From the NCBI RefSeq assembly GCF_002288925.2, contig NW_022098031.1:320741-384740 (forward strand): DNA of 64,000 nucleotides, written 5' to 3'. This DNA is from Delphinapterus leucas (taxonomy: Eukaryota; Chordata; Mammalia; Artiodactyla; Monodontidae). This document shows positions 21,890 to 33,337 of the stretch, piece by piece. The position numbers were made by a program, and so were the translations under genes. Under the pieces are notes generated by a model, which saw only the letters and a program-made list of their open reading frames with translations, made no database searches and had not been told where the DNA came from. Position 1 is the stretch's first letter, and each line of letters begins with the position of its first letter.

Positions 21890-23200
21890 ATAAGCTTTTA
21901 GATATGTAATTCTATTATATACAGTTTTGGTTATTTATTGAAATGGTTGTATTTTTTCTATAATACATTCATAATATAATATCACTATATTTCCTAATAC
22001 TAATATATCCTTGAATTCCTATGAATAACTCTATGTGGTTGTATAGGGTTATTAGTTTGTTGTAATTTTTGTATTGAGGTATAGTTGACTTAAAATGCTG
22101 TGTTAGTTTCTGGTATACAGCAAAGTGATTCATATTCTTTTTCCATTATGGTTTATTACAGGATAATGAATATAGTTCCCTGTGCTATACAATAGGACCT
22201 TGTTTATCCATTCTATATTTAATAGTTTGCATCTGCTAGTCCCAAACTCCCAATCTAACCCTCCCCCACTCCCCATCCACCTTGGCAACCACAGGTCTGT
22301 TCTCTGTGTCTATGAGTCTGCTTCTGTTTCTGTTGTGATTTTTAATCAATCCCAAAGGTTTATTTTTTATTCTATGTAGTCATAAGCAGGTGTGCCTAAA
22401 GTGAGTGAGGGAGAGAGAACTTTACTATGTTTTGAGCTCAGAAATATGTTCACTTTGAAAATGACAGAAAAAACTTTCCATTTTTCTAACCTGTGGTAGT
22501 TTGTATAGAATCAGTCACATCTACAATTAAACCATTAAGGAAAGAATTCTTTAATAAATTTAATAATGTATTTTTTGTTTCTCCATGGTTATTATTCAAT
22601 TTTTTTTTACTTTTGTAGTCAATATTGGTAATTTTTCAGAAAATTACCTATTTCAATAATATTTTCAAATTTATTAGTGGGTCTCTGAAAGGTAGTCTCT
22701 TAAACTTCATATCTCTCACTTTATCTCCTGTTTTATATCTAAAATTTTTTTTATCACATTTGTCATAGAGTTTATGCTCTATTTTATCACACACCCTCCT
22801 CATCCCTACTTTCCACAAACATGCAAAAACAAAAATAATTGCAACAGAAATCACATATTTTGGATTTATTTATGAATTGTTTCTCTCCTAATTTTTAAAA
22901 AATTATCACTTTTCTACTTTGATCCCATTTATTTCCATTCTCATATTTCTGTAAACCATTTTCATCCCTTCTGTATTCTTTATTTGAATAATTTATTAAC
23001 ATCTTGGTTTTTTTTAACATGATGCCCTCTTTAAAGCATGTTACTTTACCTCTGAGTATACAGTTGGCTGTATCCCCCAAGTTCTCATTTTTCTTTTCTT
23101 TTTATCTAAGAAATTTATTAATGCAGATTTTATTTTCTATTTGAACAGGTAATTGCTTTGGAAAAATTTTAATTAAAGTTTTTAAATTCTTACTCTTTGT
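21890..23200 (-). mobile_element. Old LINE-1 ORF2 remnant
   Basis: Strongly diverged reverse L1 ORF2: 'TTATTGAAATGGTTGTATTT', 'TAATATATCCTTGAATTCCT' on the left; the long T-rich stretch 22540-23200 is consistent with more of the same element. A younger L1 3' end is nested at 22071-22330. The right part is assigned mainly by continuity, so its edge is uncertain. Confidence 0.5.
22071..22330 (-). mobile_element. Younger LINE-1 3'-UTR fragment, 5'-truncated
   Basis: Reverse complement of the cetartiodactyl L1 3' end: 'TTGAGGTATAGTTGACTTAA', 'ATAGTTCCCTGTGCTATACA' and 'CAACCACAGGTCTGTTCTCT'. A 13-bp TSD with one mismatch flanks it (TGTTGTAATTTTT at 22058-22070; TGTTGTGATTTTT at 22331-22343), marking it as a separate, severely 5'-truncated insertion. 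Confidence 0.85.
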
Positions 23201-24685
23201 AGGTCTCTCTCCTGAGAGAGATTATTTCCTATCAATGTCTGATACTTGCCAATCAGAACTCCCCACTCTTCCCTGACACCCTGCACCCAGCAGTTTCCCC
23301 TGCAGACTTCACAGGTCTCATATGCTTTCCTTATGTGTACGTGTAGTTTCCAGAATTTCCATGCTTCCTAGCTTTGCAGAAAATATAGTTTGTGAATTCC
23401 CTCTTTCCTCCCTCCATTCTCCTTGATGCTGTATATGGTTTCTAGGAAAGTAATGGGAAGATAAGTAACTAAGCCATTGCTACTTTTTTCTGGAGACTGA
23501 ATTTGTAAAATATTAATAGTGACTTAATAAATCTGCTACAGCAGAAAGGACCTTTGCTCTCTGCTAAAATTTCTGCTCATTGAATATATATACTTTTTAT
23601 AGCATTTCATTACTGCTAAAGTTAATGTTAAACTCTTTCATCGACTAATCTAACCTTAATTAATGTTCCGGCCTCCTGTATCTATTCAAAGAATGTGTGA
23701 TTAACATTTTAAAAGCTAACTTGAGTTAATACCTAGGGAAGTATACCAACAGTGGTAGCTGGATTACAAGGTATTTTGTAGGAAAATGATAAAAATAAAA
23801 TGAATCCAAGGAAAAACAGTAAGCTGCCTATTTGAATGTCTTCAATGCTTAGAAAACTAAGTAAATCATTAGAATAATCTATTTTTTATCATGGACTCAT
23901 TAATTATTTATATGACTTAGTGAACTATTCTATGACCTCTTTATAGAGTTTGATTTAATTTGTATGTATGATATGATCAAATCAATTTGTGTCTTAGACT
24001 CTTAGCTTTTAAATATAAAATGAAAGGCCATCCAGATTTTTTTAAATTGAGGAAGAGTATTAATATTTATTAATGTAAGTTTAAAAATACCTTTCATTTA
24101 AAAAGTATTATCAAGATCCCAATTTTCATGTTTTTGGTAATAGGCTCTAAATAATGGTCTATACACAAGATCTGCTCTTGCCCAAGCTACATGTAAGCCT
24201 TCTACATATAAGCTTATTATTCATCACAATATCATAGTCTCTCCTCCGGCTAACAAAATTGTCTCTAAAAATTCTAGTGGTAGATTTATATTAATAAGGA
24301 CTAACCTGTCTCATAATATTAAACTGCATGCATATTTCAAACTATCATATATCATTACCTTTCAAAGTTGCTACCTTCTACTTGGTTAATTTCCAACACT
24401 ACATTTTGGTTACAATTGAACACACATAATGTGTGTTTTTTCACACTCTTATTTTACAACTTTAATTTAAACCTTCTATGATTACTTGATTAATAGTTTG
24501 CAGGTGCTCTGTGGATTCTGCTTCTAAGAGTAAACTGGATACCTCTGTCAAAAGTATTATAACAGCATTGTGGTTATTGTATTAATAATTTCTATGATTA
24601 CCTACATTAATGCATTTTTATGTAGCTCATCCCAGCTGCACAAACCCATTCTCTTATTAATAACATAATTGTGATGTCTACAGAG
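23200..24685. other. No recognised gene or repeat
   Basis: AT-rich DNA without a recognisable frame, RNA or repeat family. Confidence 0.45.
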
Positions 24686-24689
24686 TTTG

Positions 24690-25010
24690 ATCCTTCTCTT
24701 CTTTCAGGCCGTAACTCAAATGTTATCTTCTTGGCAACGTCTTCCCTAGCCATCCTATTTAAAAATATACCTCCAATTTCCCTACTCTCTATCCTGAATT
24801 ATTTTGCTCCATAGCGTTTATCATCCTCTGATAATTTATATTTTACTTATTTATTTGTTTGTTTATGGTCTGCCTCTCCTATTTAGAATTTAAGCTTTAT
24901 GATATCAGGAATAATATGTGCCCTGTTCATGCTCCAGTCACTGCTGCCAGAACAGTTCCTGGAATGTAGTACGTTCTCAATAAATATTTGTTGAATAAAC
25001 AAAAAAGCAA
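24690..25010 (+). mobile_element. L2 LINE, 3' end
   Basis: Forward L2 in the expected order: 'CAGGCCGTAACTCAAATGTT', 'TTCCCTAGCCATCCTATTTA', 'CTCCATAGCGTTTATCATC', 'TTTAAGCTTTATGATATCAG' and the terminus 'CAATAAATATTTGTTGAATA'. One of the better-preserved L2 copies in the window. Confidence 0.8.
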
Positions 25011-25014
25011 AACT

Positions 25015-27535
25015 CAGAATAATATGGACATTATAGGAAAAGATACATAGGAAGTGTCAGGGGTGTTAAAGAAAGTAATGTTTGACATAATCTTGAGATA
25101 GAAAATAAGAATGAAGTCTCTGTACTCTGGATTCATGTTTACAATAAAGATGTTAAATGAGTAGTGAAATTATGATCTGAGCATGGGCTATGAAAAGGTG
25201 GGAATATAGTAGAAGCTAGAAAACTGAGTCAGATATGCTCATGCTACACTGTGTCTTCATTTCCCTTCAGATGCTGGGTCTCATTCAGTCATCCTCATTG
25301 TGACTTGCCTCTCACTGTAAAGAATACTTTGCTTGAAAAATGTAAGACAGCTCCATCTCTATTGATTTTTCCCTGTCTTCTGGCATGGATGGTACTCTGG
25401 GAAATTAAAAAACCCCATATAGTTGGTTCCTCTACTATTTAAGGCTCTCCTCAGTGCCTAATGAAGCAAAGTGTTCTATAACTGAGTACGTAAGGGCATC
25501 AGTACCAAAGCAGCTGGAATCATAGCTCATTTTGCCACTAGTGCCTGATGCAGGATGAAGAAAGTAGCAATATGCCAGGTGGAGATAAGTCACTTAGCTG
25601 GCTGATCACATCAAATTGCTCTCAATATAATCAGCTGGGACACATTTACCAAACTGGCATTTTAAATCATTATAAGGAAGTTGAATTAATTACCTGGTTA
25701 TATGTTTTAATATTATGTTTTCAGTATATGTTCATAGCAAGCACTTAATAAAAATGTTAACCATTATATACAGAAGGAAAAAATAGAACAAATAAAATCA
25801 TAGCTGATTTCTTGGTAATGTTAGACTTATCTTTACATTATGACTCTGGAATATTGTCCTAATCATAAACTCGTTAGTTATCAATGAATGTTTTTGATTA
25901 CCCGAAAATCTGTACTGAGGCATCAGCTGAGAAAATTAGGAAAAACAGACTGGAACCTATAACACTTAGCACCCGAATTTCCTTGTGTCATTTTCCATTT
26001 AAAGTCAATCAAAATTGGATTACAACTCATTTTTAAATTTCCCTAGTTCTTCGTTGCTGTATGTCTGCCAGCCCCTGAATCACAATTCAGCTGTGCTGTG
26101 TCCTGCATACATTCCTCTTAAGAGGCTTTATTGGTTGGTTGCGATGAGGTTTTACACAGTCCCTTGATCACACAGAGCTCATTATCCTGCCGTTTTCACA
26201 TTTCATTACATGGCATGGAGAAAACGAAACATGGGAAAGACTGGGGCATAGTATACATCATTTTTCTAACCTTTGAAACTGATGACAAATGGCAATAAAA
26301 ATGCATTTTAAATCCTAGTATAGTGACATTGAAATTAATGTAAATGGTGAGTTCTGTGGGTCCTCTGTCTTCCTCTTCCATTAAAAAAACTACTGAACAC
26401 TACTGCCTTGATACCATAACAAAAATTTTTTACGCTTTTTTAAATCTGTTTTTGGAACTAAATTATTTTTTTCTTAAGGACTTTAAAACTCTGACAATGT
26501 CAAAATTACAATGATAAAGAGTTTATGAAGGCTTTTATTTATCACTTCAAAATAATTGTCAAAGAGCCTCTAAAATTTTACTCCTGGCACAGGAAAAAAA
26601 AAAAAAAAACCTACCAAACGTTTAACACTGGCTACGTTATGAAGCCATAGTTTTAAAATTTGATTTATTAAAATCAGAAATATTATTTTTTAATTTAAAA
26701 TATTTAGCAACATAAATGTGATCAAAAAATAATAACTCTCACTTCAAATAAGCCCTTAGTTTTTACTGAGGGCATTTATGACAGCCCATAAATTCATTTG
26801 CCATAAATAAGAAAATGCACTTATTCCACTGTATTTATTTCCCCAGTGTTTTTGCAGGAGACAGTTGACTTCTTTATCCTACTGCCCATTATCCTACCAT
26901 GCATCACCCTACTGCCCATCTTATTTGGGAAGAATTCCCCTGATTCAAGTGATAAGAGAATTCTGTCTTCTACTACAGAAACTGAAGGATCCAGATATCA
27001 CCTCTCCCTGACCCCCTAAAGAGCCAGCTCATGATACTGAATCAGTGAAATTCTTCAGCTTTGACTTTGAATCTGCAAAGATGCAGGTACATTTGAAGAC
27101 ATTAGCAAAGCAATACTGTGAGGCTTGCAAAGGTGCCAAGAGTGGTATCCTTAGCATGAACTAGACTGTATTCCCTGATTTCTAACGGAGTCTGATTCTC
27201 CGGCTTTTGAACTGAAGTTTTTTAACTAATCATTATTCATCCAGGAAAATAATTTCTCCTTAAGTTCTCCGGAGTTGGTGGTGTTGCTTACAATAAACAC
27301 TCTGGTGAAGAAATTGGTATTTGTGAATAGATTGTAGACAGCAGATGCTTAGAGAAAGGAGGATTCTTGGGTTCGATGTTGCCTAAACAGTGCTGAAGGG
27401 GAATGCAAATCTCCTGTTCTTATCGACAGGTGAAAATCTGGCAATGAAGGTATGCAAGGCATGAAGGATTCAAGACTGTAGGGCGGGGTAGTTACTTATA
27501 ATCATACTGAAAAGCTTGAGGAGAGAAAAAGAGGA
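25015..27535. other. No recognised gene or repeat; poly(A) run
   Basis: About 2.5 kb with no gene I can support. An A run of 17 bases lies at 26594-26610. Short frames at 25251-25442, 25548-25748 and 26196-26381 carry no recognisable protein signals. The segment 26840-27480 is somewhat less AT-rich and could be an unidentified old repeat or conserved non-coding DNA. Confidence 0.4.
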
Positions 27536-27539
27536 TAAA

Positions 27540-27782
27540 ACCTGTGCTGTCCATATGGTAGCCACTAGCCCCATACGGCTAAATAAACCCTGGATACTTG
27601 AAAACTTAGTGCTTAAGAACAAAAGAATGTAAAATATCTCATTTTTACTGCTTATATGTTGAAATATAATATCTTAGGCATATTGGGTTAACTAAATTAT
27701 AAAAATTAATTTCATGGGTTTATTTTTACCTTTTAAATTGTGGCTTACTAGAAAATTTTAAATTACATAAGACACATTTTTT
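27540..27782. mobile_element. hAT-like DNA transposon, left part
   Basis: Begins 'GTGCTGTCCATATGGTAGCC' and 'ACTAGCCCCATACGGCTAAA', the terminal pattern of a common non-autonomous mammalian DNA transposon. It shares its layout with the more complete copy at 48160-48455. It is cut at about 27783 by an L1, and a short right remainder ('TTTGTGACTCACAATTTATG') lies at about 28354-28395. Confidence 0.6.
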
Positions 27783-28353
27783 TTTATAATTTTTAAAAAA
27801 ATTTTTATTGGAGTGTAGTTGATTTACAATGTTATGTTAGTTTCAAGTGTATGGCAGAGTGAGTCAGTTATACATATACATATATCCACTCTTTTTTAGA
27901 TTCTTTTCCCATATAGGTCATTCCAGAGTATTGAGTAGAAGTTCCCTGTGCTATACAGCAGGTCCTTATTTATAGTAGTGTGTATATGTCAATCCCAATT
28001 TCCAATTTATCCCTCCCCCTCTTATCCCCTGGTAACCATAAGTTTGTTTTCTACATCTGTAACTCTATTTGTTTTGTAGATAAGTTCATTTGTACCCTTT
28101 TTTTAGATTCCACATATAAGCGATGTCATATGATATTTGTCTTTCTCTGTCTGACTTACTTCACTCAGTATGACAATCTCTAGGTCCATCCATGTTGCTG
28201 CAAATGGCATTATTTCATTTTTTTATGGCTGAGTAATATTCCATTGTATATGTGCACCACATCTTCTTTATCTGTTCCTCTGTTGATGGACATTTAGGTC
28301 GCTCCCATGTCCTGACTATTGTAAATAGTGCTGCAGTGAATGTCAGGGTGCAA
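27783..28353 (-). mobile_element. LINE-1 3' end, 5'-truncated
   Basis: Reverse complement of the L1 3' UTR and ORF2 end: 'TTTTTATTGGAGTGTAGTTG', 'CCCTGTGCTATACAGCAGGT', 'TCTAGGTCCATCCATGTTGC' and 'TATTCCATTGTATATGTGCA'. It splits the hAT-like element. The candidate TSD (near GACACATTT and AACATATTT) is imperfect. Confidence 0.85.
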
Positions 28354-28459
28354 AACATATTTGTGACTCACAATTTATGGCATTGGTTCTGAAAGAGTGA
28401 GGACATAATAGGTGTGGTTATATGGGTGAGATTCTTAGGGCTTAAAAATATACCCTCAT

Positions 28460-28780
28460 GGGGCTTCCCTGGTGGCGCAGTGGTTGAGAATCTGCCTGCT
28501 AATGCAGGGGACATGGGTTCGATCCCTGATCTGGGAGGATCCCACATGCCGCGGAGCAACTAGGCCCGTGAGCCACAACTACTGAGCCTGTGCGCCTGGA
28601 GCCTGTGCTCCGCAACAAGAGAGGCCGCGACAGTGAGAGGTCCGTGTGCTGCGATGAAGAGTGGCCCCTGCTCGCCACAACTAGAGAAAGCCCTCGCACA
28701 GAAACGAAGACCCAACACAGCCAAAAATAAGTTAATTAATTAATAAACTCCTACCCCCAACATCTTCTCTAAAAAAATAT
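28460..28780 (+). mobile_element. CHR-type SINE, long form, with extra 3' sequence
   Basis: Head GGGCTTCCCTGGTGGCGCAG, long-form body with ACAACTACTGAGCC, 'GAAGACCCAACACAGCC' and a TTAATTAATTAA tail. About 23 bp of unrelated DNA (28749-28770) and a second A run (28771-28777) follow the tail before the TSD. The TSD ATATACCCTCAT is perfect (28448-28459 and 28781-28792), so the extra DNA seems to have arrived with the SINE. Confidence 0.9.
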
Positions 28781-28792
28781 ATATACCCTCAT

Positions 28793-29061
28793 TATCCAAT
28801 CCCACTAACCAGATAAAGAAACCCCTTTCCATTTGCGTAAAACACTGTAACTCCCTTGCATGAGAGTGTTCTGTGGACAATTAAGTCAATTTTCTTCATA
28901 TCCAGTGGTCCATCCTTCATGGTCTCCAGGATTCCAACTGGAGCCATATACCAGCATGTTTCCTACAGACTCAGAGAACTTCAGAACTTTGATATTTATG
29001 TGTGTAAATATGTGGGAATATTAGTGAAAATAGACGGTGTTCCACAAAAGAGGGAGTAATA
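28793..29061. other. No recognised gene
   Basis: Short unassigned spacer between a SINE and an L1 3' end. A 67-codon frame (28856-29059) has no recognisable features. Confidence 0.4.
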
Positions 29062-29312
29062 ATGCACATATATACACTACCAAGCATAAAATAGATAGCT
29101 AGTGGGAAGCAGCTGCATAGCACAGGGAGATCAGCTCGGTGCTTTGTGACCACCTAGAGGGGTGGGATAGGGAGGGTGGGAGGGAGGGAGACGCAAGAAG
29201 GAAGAGAGATGGGGACATATGTATATGTATAACTGATTCACCTTGTTATAAAGCAGAAACTAACACACCATTGTAAAGCAATTATGCTCTAATAAAGATG
29301 TTAAAAAATAAA
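29062..29312 (+). mobile_element. LINE-1 3'-UTR fragment, 5'-truncated
   Basis: Closely resembles the last 230 bp of the L1 ending at 61160: 'AAATAGATAGCTAGTGGGAA', 'GCAGCTGCATAGCACAGGGA', 'CACCTAGAGGGGTGGGATAG' and 'CTCTAATAAAGATGTTAAAA'. Only the 3' UTR was copied. Confidence 0.9.
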
Positions 29313-29319
29313 AAATGAG

Positions 29320-30338
29320 CAATATAATTTGAAATTGGGCTGAAGGTATTACTGTGAGCACACCTCCCAGAGAGTCCTGATTCATTCAGTGTGTTACTCA
29401 GTCAGCTGACATGGGTCTGATTATTTGCTTCCCTAAAATGACTGATGACTGGTTACCCTCCTAACTTGCCCAGACCTTTCAGGGAGTTGTACACTGAGCC
29501 AAGTTAATTCCCAGTATCTCAGACTGCCATTGCAATCTGCTGGAAAGAATGAGAATTTATTGCCAGTTAGTAGGTTGGTGGAGTTCTGGCCAAAGTCTGT
29601 CTCTTGGTTGACCCAACTGAAGCCAAATTCATAGCGATTTTATTTCACAAGTCCTAACATTATTCTGTAAATTTCATTTCTGCTGAAGTTAACTGGAGTT
29701 TATTTCTATTGCTCACAACAGAGGGCACTCACTGGCTGATGTAGATTTATGGAACTTAGCAATGTCTTCCATTGATTGGAAAGGGTACTGATGTTGATAC
29801 GAATACACCTATTTTAAATTTCAGCTTTGAGACTAAATAACTGTGTGACTTCCAGCACCTACCTTCTTCACTTGTAAAATTAGAATATTTGACCATCATT
29901 TGACTTGCTTCCAAGCCTAAAATTCTTGATTCTTTCCACCATAACTGAATCTACATGTAGTGTCTCCAAACTACGTTTATTTTTAACCCAGTGGTTTGAC
30001 AGCTCCCACCACAAATACTCAATGTGTCAATAGAATTAGAATTATTAAGAAAGCCTGCTCTAAATCTGAGGTTTTTAATTTTCCTGCTCAGTGATATATT
30101 CACCAAAGTTCTAAAACATAAACCTACATTCACTAGTTTATCCCCTGAAAAAATGTTTCTCCCTATTTATTTTTAACCCTATAGTTACAGCCTTTGATTG
30201 TTAATTTACAACAGTTATAACTAAATCAATTTCTTTAGTCTACAGTAGAACATAATCTCCAGGCCAAAGAGGAAGACAAATTCAAAAAGAATAATTTTAC
30301 AAATATATCACAACAACTGTGGTAAGTGCCACAAAATT
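29320..30338. other. No recognised gene; L2/MIR-like piece
   Basis: Mostly unassigned. A forward L2 or MIR-type piece at about 29835-29940 shows 'ATAACTGTGTGACTTCCAGC' and 'CTTCACTTGTAAAATTAGAA'. The stretch 29340-29700 is less AT-rich and unidentified. Confidence 0.45.
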
Positions 30339-30348
30339 TAATAGGGTG

Positions 30349-30683
30349 GGGACTTCCCTGGTAGCGCAGCGGTTAAGAATCCGCCTGCTAATGCAGGGGA
30401 CTTGGGTTTGAGCCCTGGTCCAGGAAGATCCCACATGCCGCGGAGCAACTAAGCACGTGCACCACAACTACTGAGCCTGCACTCTAGAGCCCACGAGCTA
30501 CAACTACTGAGCCCATGTGCCGCAACTACTGAAGCCCACACACCTAGAGCCTATGCTCCACAAGAGAAGCCACCGCAGGGAGAAGCCTGGGCACTGCAAC
30601 AGAGTAGCCCCTGCTCGCTGCAACTAAAGAAAGCCCACAAAGCGAAGACCCAACACAGCCAAAATTAATTAATTAATTAAAAT
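30349..30683 (+). mobile_element. CHR-type SINE, long form
   Basis: Complete long-form copy: GGGACTTCCCTGGTAGCGCA head, three ACAACTACTGA-type units, 'GAAGACCCAACACAGCC' and an (ATTA)n tail. The TSD is about TTAATAGGGTG at 30338-30348 and 30687-30697, with A-rich flanking sequence on both sides. Confidence 0.92.
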
Positions 30684-30699
30684 AAATTAATAGGGTGTT

Positions 30700-31490
30700 C
30701 TGAGATCACATAATGAGGCACCTGGCAGATAACTGCCTCTGAAAGAAGCAATGTGTTTTTCAGAGGTATGCTAAAGGTGAAATCTGGATCACTCTAAGGC
30801 TGGCAGCTGATGGGTACAGGCCTTCTCCAGCTGATGTGTTAAATGCAGATCAAACTGAAGCACAGGGCAATGTGTGGTGTATCAGTTTGCTGACATCAAA
30901 ATGCTTTATTAATCCTCGTTTCCTCTTGGAGTTATAGAACCTGAAATCTCAAAGGGCTTAGATCCAGGTTTCCTCCCCTCACCAGCCCAAATAGGTGTTC
31001 ATATCACCTGAGAAGGATAGTAATGAAAAGGCAAATAAATGCCTTCTGTTTGCTTCAAACATCAAGATACCTGCAGAACTCTGCCTTACATGTATGCAGC
31101 CTTTCCTGTTTCTACTTTCTTTTAAACTAAGAGAATAAAAGTTCTCACTTGCAGGAAATAAATCCAGAATTCTCCTTAAGAAGCAAGAGTCCCATAAGAA
31201 TCCACTATCGACAAAGCAGAAAGTAGTTTTTCTTTTAGGCCTAGTGTCCTCATTTTCTTTGCCACTTTAGTTTAATTTAGGTCCCGGGCATGTGTTTATT
31301 TTCACAGAGGTATTTATAGAGAGAAGAAGAAAAGAAAGAAAAGTTTAAATTTGAATTTCTCCAATGCCTTCAAGATACTGGGGCTTTCTCTAAGGGACAT
31401 GAATGTATATATTTCCTTCATAGTGACAGCTTCCTGAACATGATAGCCTGGTTAAGTGCCACCCTCTGGAGAGAGTAGGCTGGGTTATTA
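30700..31490. other. No recognised gene or repeat
   Basis: Unassigned DNA without a convincing open frame. Confidence 0.45.
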
Positions 31491-31499
31491 CTGATACTT

Positions 31500-31640
31500 C
31501 ATCTACATGGAAAAATCGCTCAATCACCTAGGCCTCAACTTTCCAGTCTGTAAAATGTGAACAATAACAAGACTGAATAAAATACATTTCTGAAGTGTTT
31601 CGCACAGTGCCTGGCCAATATCTACTCATTAAACATTACT
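31500..31640 (+). mobile_element. MIR SINE fragment
   Basis: 'CACCTAGGCCTCAACTTTCC', 'AGTCTGTAAAATGTGAACAA' and 'GCACAGTGCCTGGCCAATAT' follow the 3' half of forward MIR. Confidence 0.7.
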
Positions 31641-31864
31641 TATTAATATAGCCATCATTATTGTTTTTAACAAATAACCAATACCAGAATAGTGGTGGGA
31701 GTTGGGGGAGGGGGCACAGAAAGGCAGGGAAAGGAGCACAGTCATGTTACATAGACAACCTCTGAAAATATTTTAATTTATGTAAACCCTATGGTCACCT
31801 ATACTATACATTTTAACTACTTCTATTGACTATGCATCTTTAGACAGACTTTTATATATTGCAT

Positions 31865-32120
31865 TACACGGCAGCATATTGCAATGTTTAAAAGTAAGGT
31901 CTCTGGAGTCACAATACCTGGATACAAATGCAGTCTCTATCATTTTCAAGCTCTGCAATGTCAGGCAAATTACCTGTCTGAGCCTCTGTTATTATATCCT
32001 TAAAATAGGGGTAAACATAGTGTCTACCTCCTAGGATTGTTGTGAGAATTGAATGAGATAATATATGTCAAGTTTTCAGAACACAGCCCGACACAAAGTA
32101 AACATTCAAGAAATATTAAC
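31865..32120 (+). mobile_element. MIR SINE, nearly full length
   Basis: Clear forward MIR from the tRNA-like start ('AAAGTAAGGTCTCTGGAGTC') and B-box region through 'TTACCTGTCTGAGCCTCTGT' and 'CTCCTAGGATTGTTGTGAGA' to 'CAAAGTAAACATTCAAGAAA'. One of the best-preserved MIRs in the window. Confidence 0.85.
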
Positions 32121-32200
32121 GCAATATAATTATATCAAATATCATAATTATGTTATATATCAAATATGATATATCAAATATCATAGATTTATCATATTCT
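32120..32200. repeat. AT-rich repeat with ATATCAAATAT units
   Basis: The unit ATATCAAATAT occurs several times within about 80 bases, partly overlapping and palindromic. Confidence 0.8.
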
Positions 32201-33160
32201 TCCCTAAGAATCAATAGTGTTTTCTCATTTCTTAGCCTGGAAAGCCTATTTAAGGGTTTTGCTCAGTGTGGTAAGAGTTGATCTATCAAATTTTCATTGA
32301 AAAGTTGAGGCTAAAACAAGCAGTGTTGCCAAATCTCAAAATTTTAAGGTTGATTTAAGCAATTGCATGGTATCAGTCATAGTTCAGTCATAAAAATAAA
32401 GAAACCACTCTGCTATTTTAAGTAGGGAGAAATTTAATACAGTGAACTAGTGACTTAAAAATATATAGGAAGGCCTGGAGAAGCAGCGACTGTGGAAAGC
32501 ATTCATTATTACTCACTATTACTCAGTTTTATCACCAGCCATGAGGGGATTAGAAAGTTTCAGGATCACAGGAAACTTCCACTAACGATCTCAGGTCACC
32601 ACTACACCAGATGAACAACTTCCAAGGGGATCCAAAGGAACTGCAAAGCATCACAGTTGTTCAAGCCCATGAGGTCTACATACTGGACGAAGAACGATGG
32701 TTTCTGCTTCTCTTGGCGTTTTGAACTTTGTGGCCTCTGCTTGGTGGACTCTAAACCAGAAACCCGCTGGCAAGAGATTCTGGGAAGTGCATTTGCTAGA
32801 CTTCCAGTTGCTGTGATATGAGGACAGGAAGGAAAAGAAATAAGGGTGCAGGCGGTTGGTCCCTCCAAAATAATACACAGCACAGTCATTCCTTTGTCCA
32901 TTCAGCATTCATATAGAACCTTCTACCTATATTCAAATTTAAAAATAGCATTCTTAAATCTAACATGTTATAATTATTTCTTATTCAAATAAATATATGC
33001 TCACTCTCTCCCTATAAAGGTATGATCCCAAATTCCATCAGTTAATTTATCCAAATCAGGGTGATATCCTTCTAGTTTGGTCACAATATTTTGGGGTAAA
33101 CTTTAAACAATAAATTATAAAGTTAACAACCACAAAAATACTTTATATAAAAATAGGAGA
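32200..33160. other. Unassigned; possible old ERV flank
   Basis: No gene recognised. At 32602-32908 the minus strand is open in two frames at once (99 and 85 codons), without motifs that I recognise. The position beside the ERV pol relic makes an ERV 3' part or LTR possible, but nothing in the sequence proves it. Confidence 0.35.
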
Positions 33161-33337
33161 GGGCTTCCCTGGTGGCGCAGTGGTTGAGAGTCCGCCTGCC
33201 GATGCAGGGGACACGGGTTCGTGCCCTGGTCTCGGAAGATCCCACATGCCGCGGAGCGGCTGGGCCCGTGAGCCATGTCCGCTGAGCCTGCACGTCCGGA
33301 GCCTGTGCTCCACAACGGGAGTACGAAAAAAAAAAAA
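33161..33337 (+). mobile_element. CHR-type SINE with internal 3' deletion
   Basis: Normal GGGCTTCCC head and body, but the sequence jumps from 'CACAACGGGAG' straight to 'TACG' and the A tail. It lacks the usual AGGCCACAACAGTGAGAG segment of about 25 bp. No clear TSD. Confidence 0.9.
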
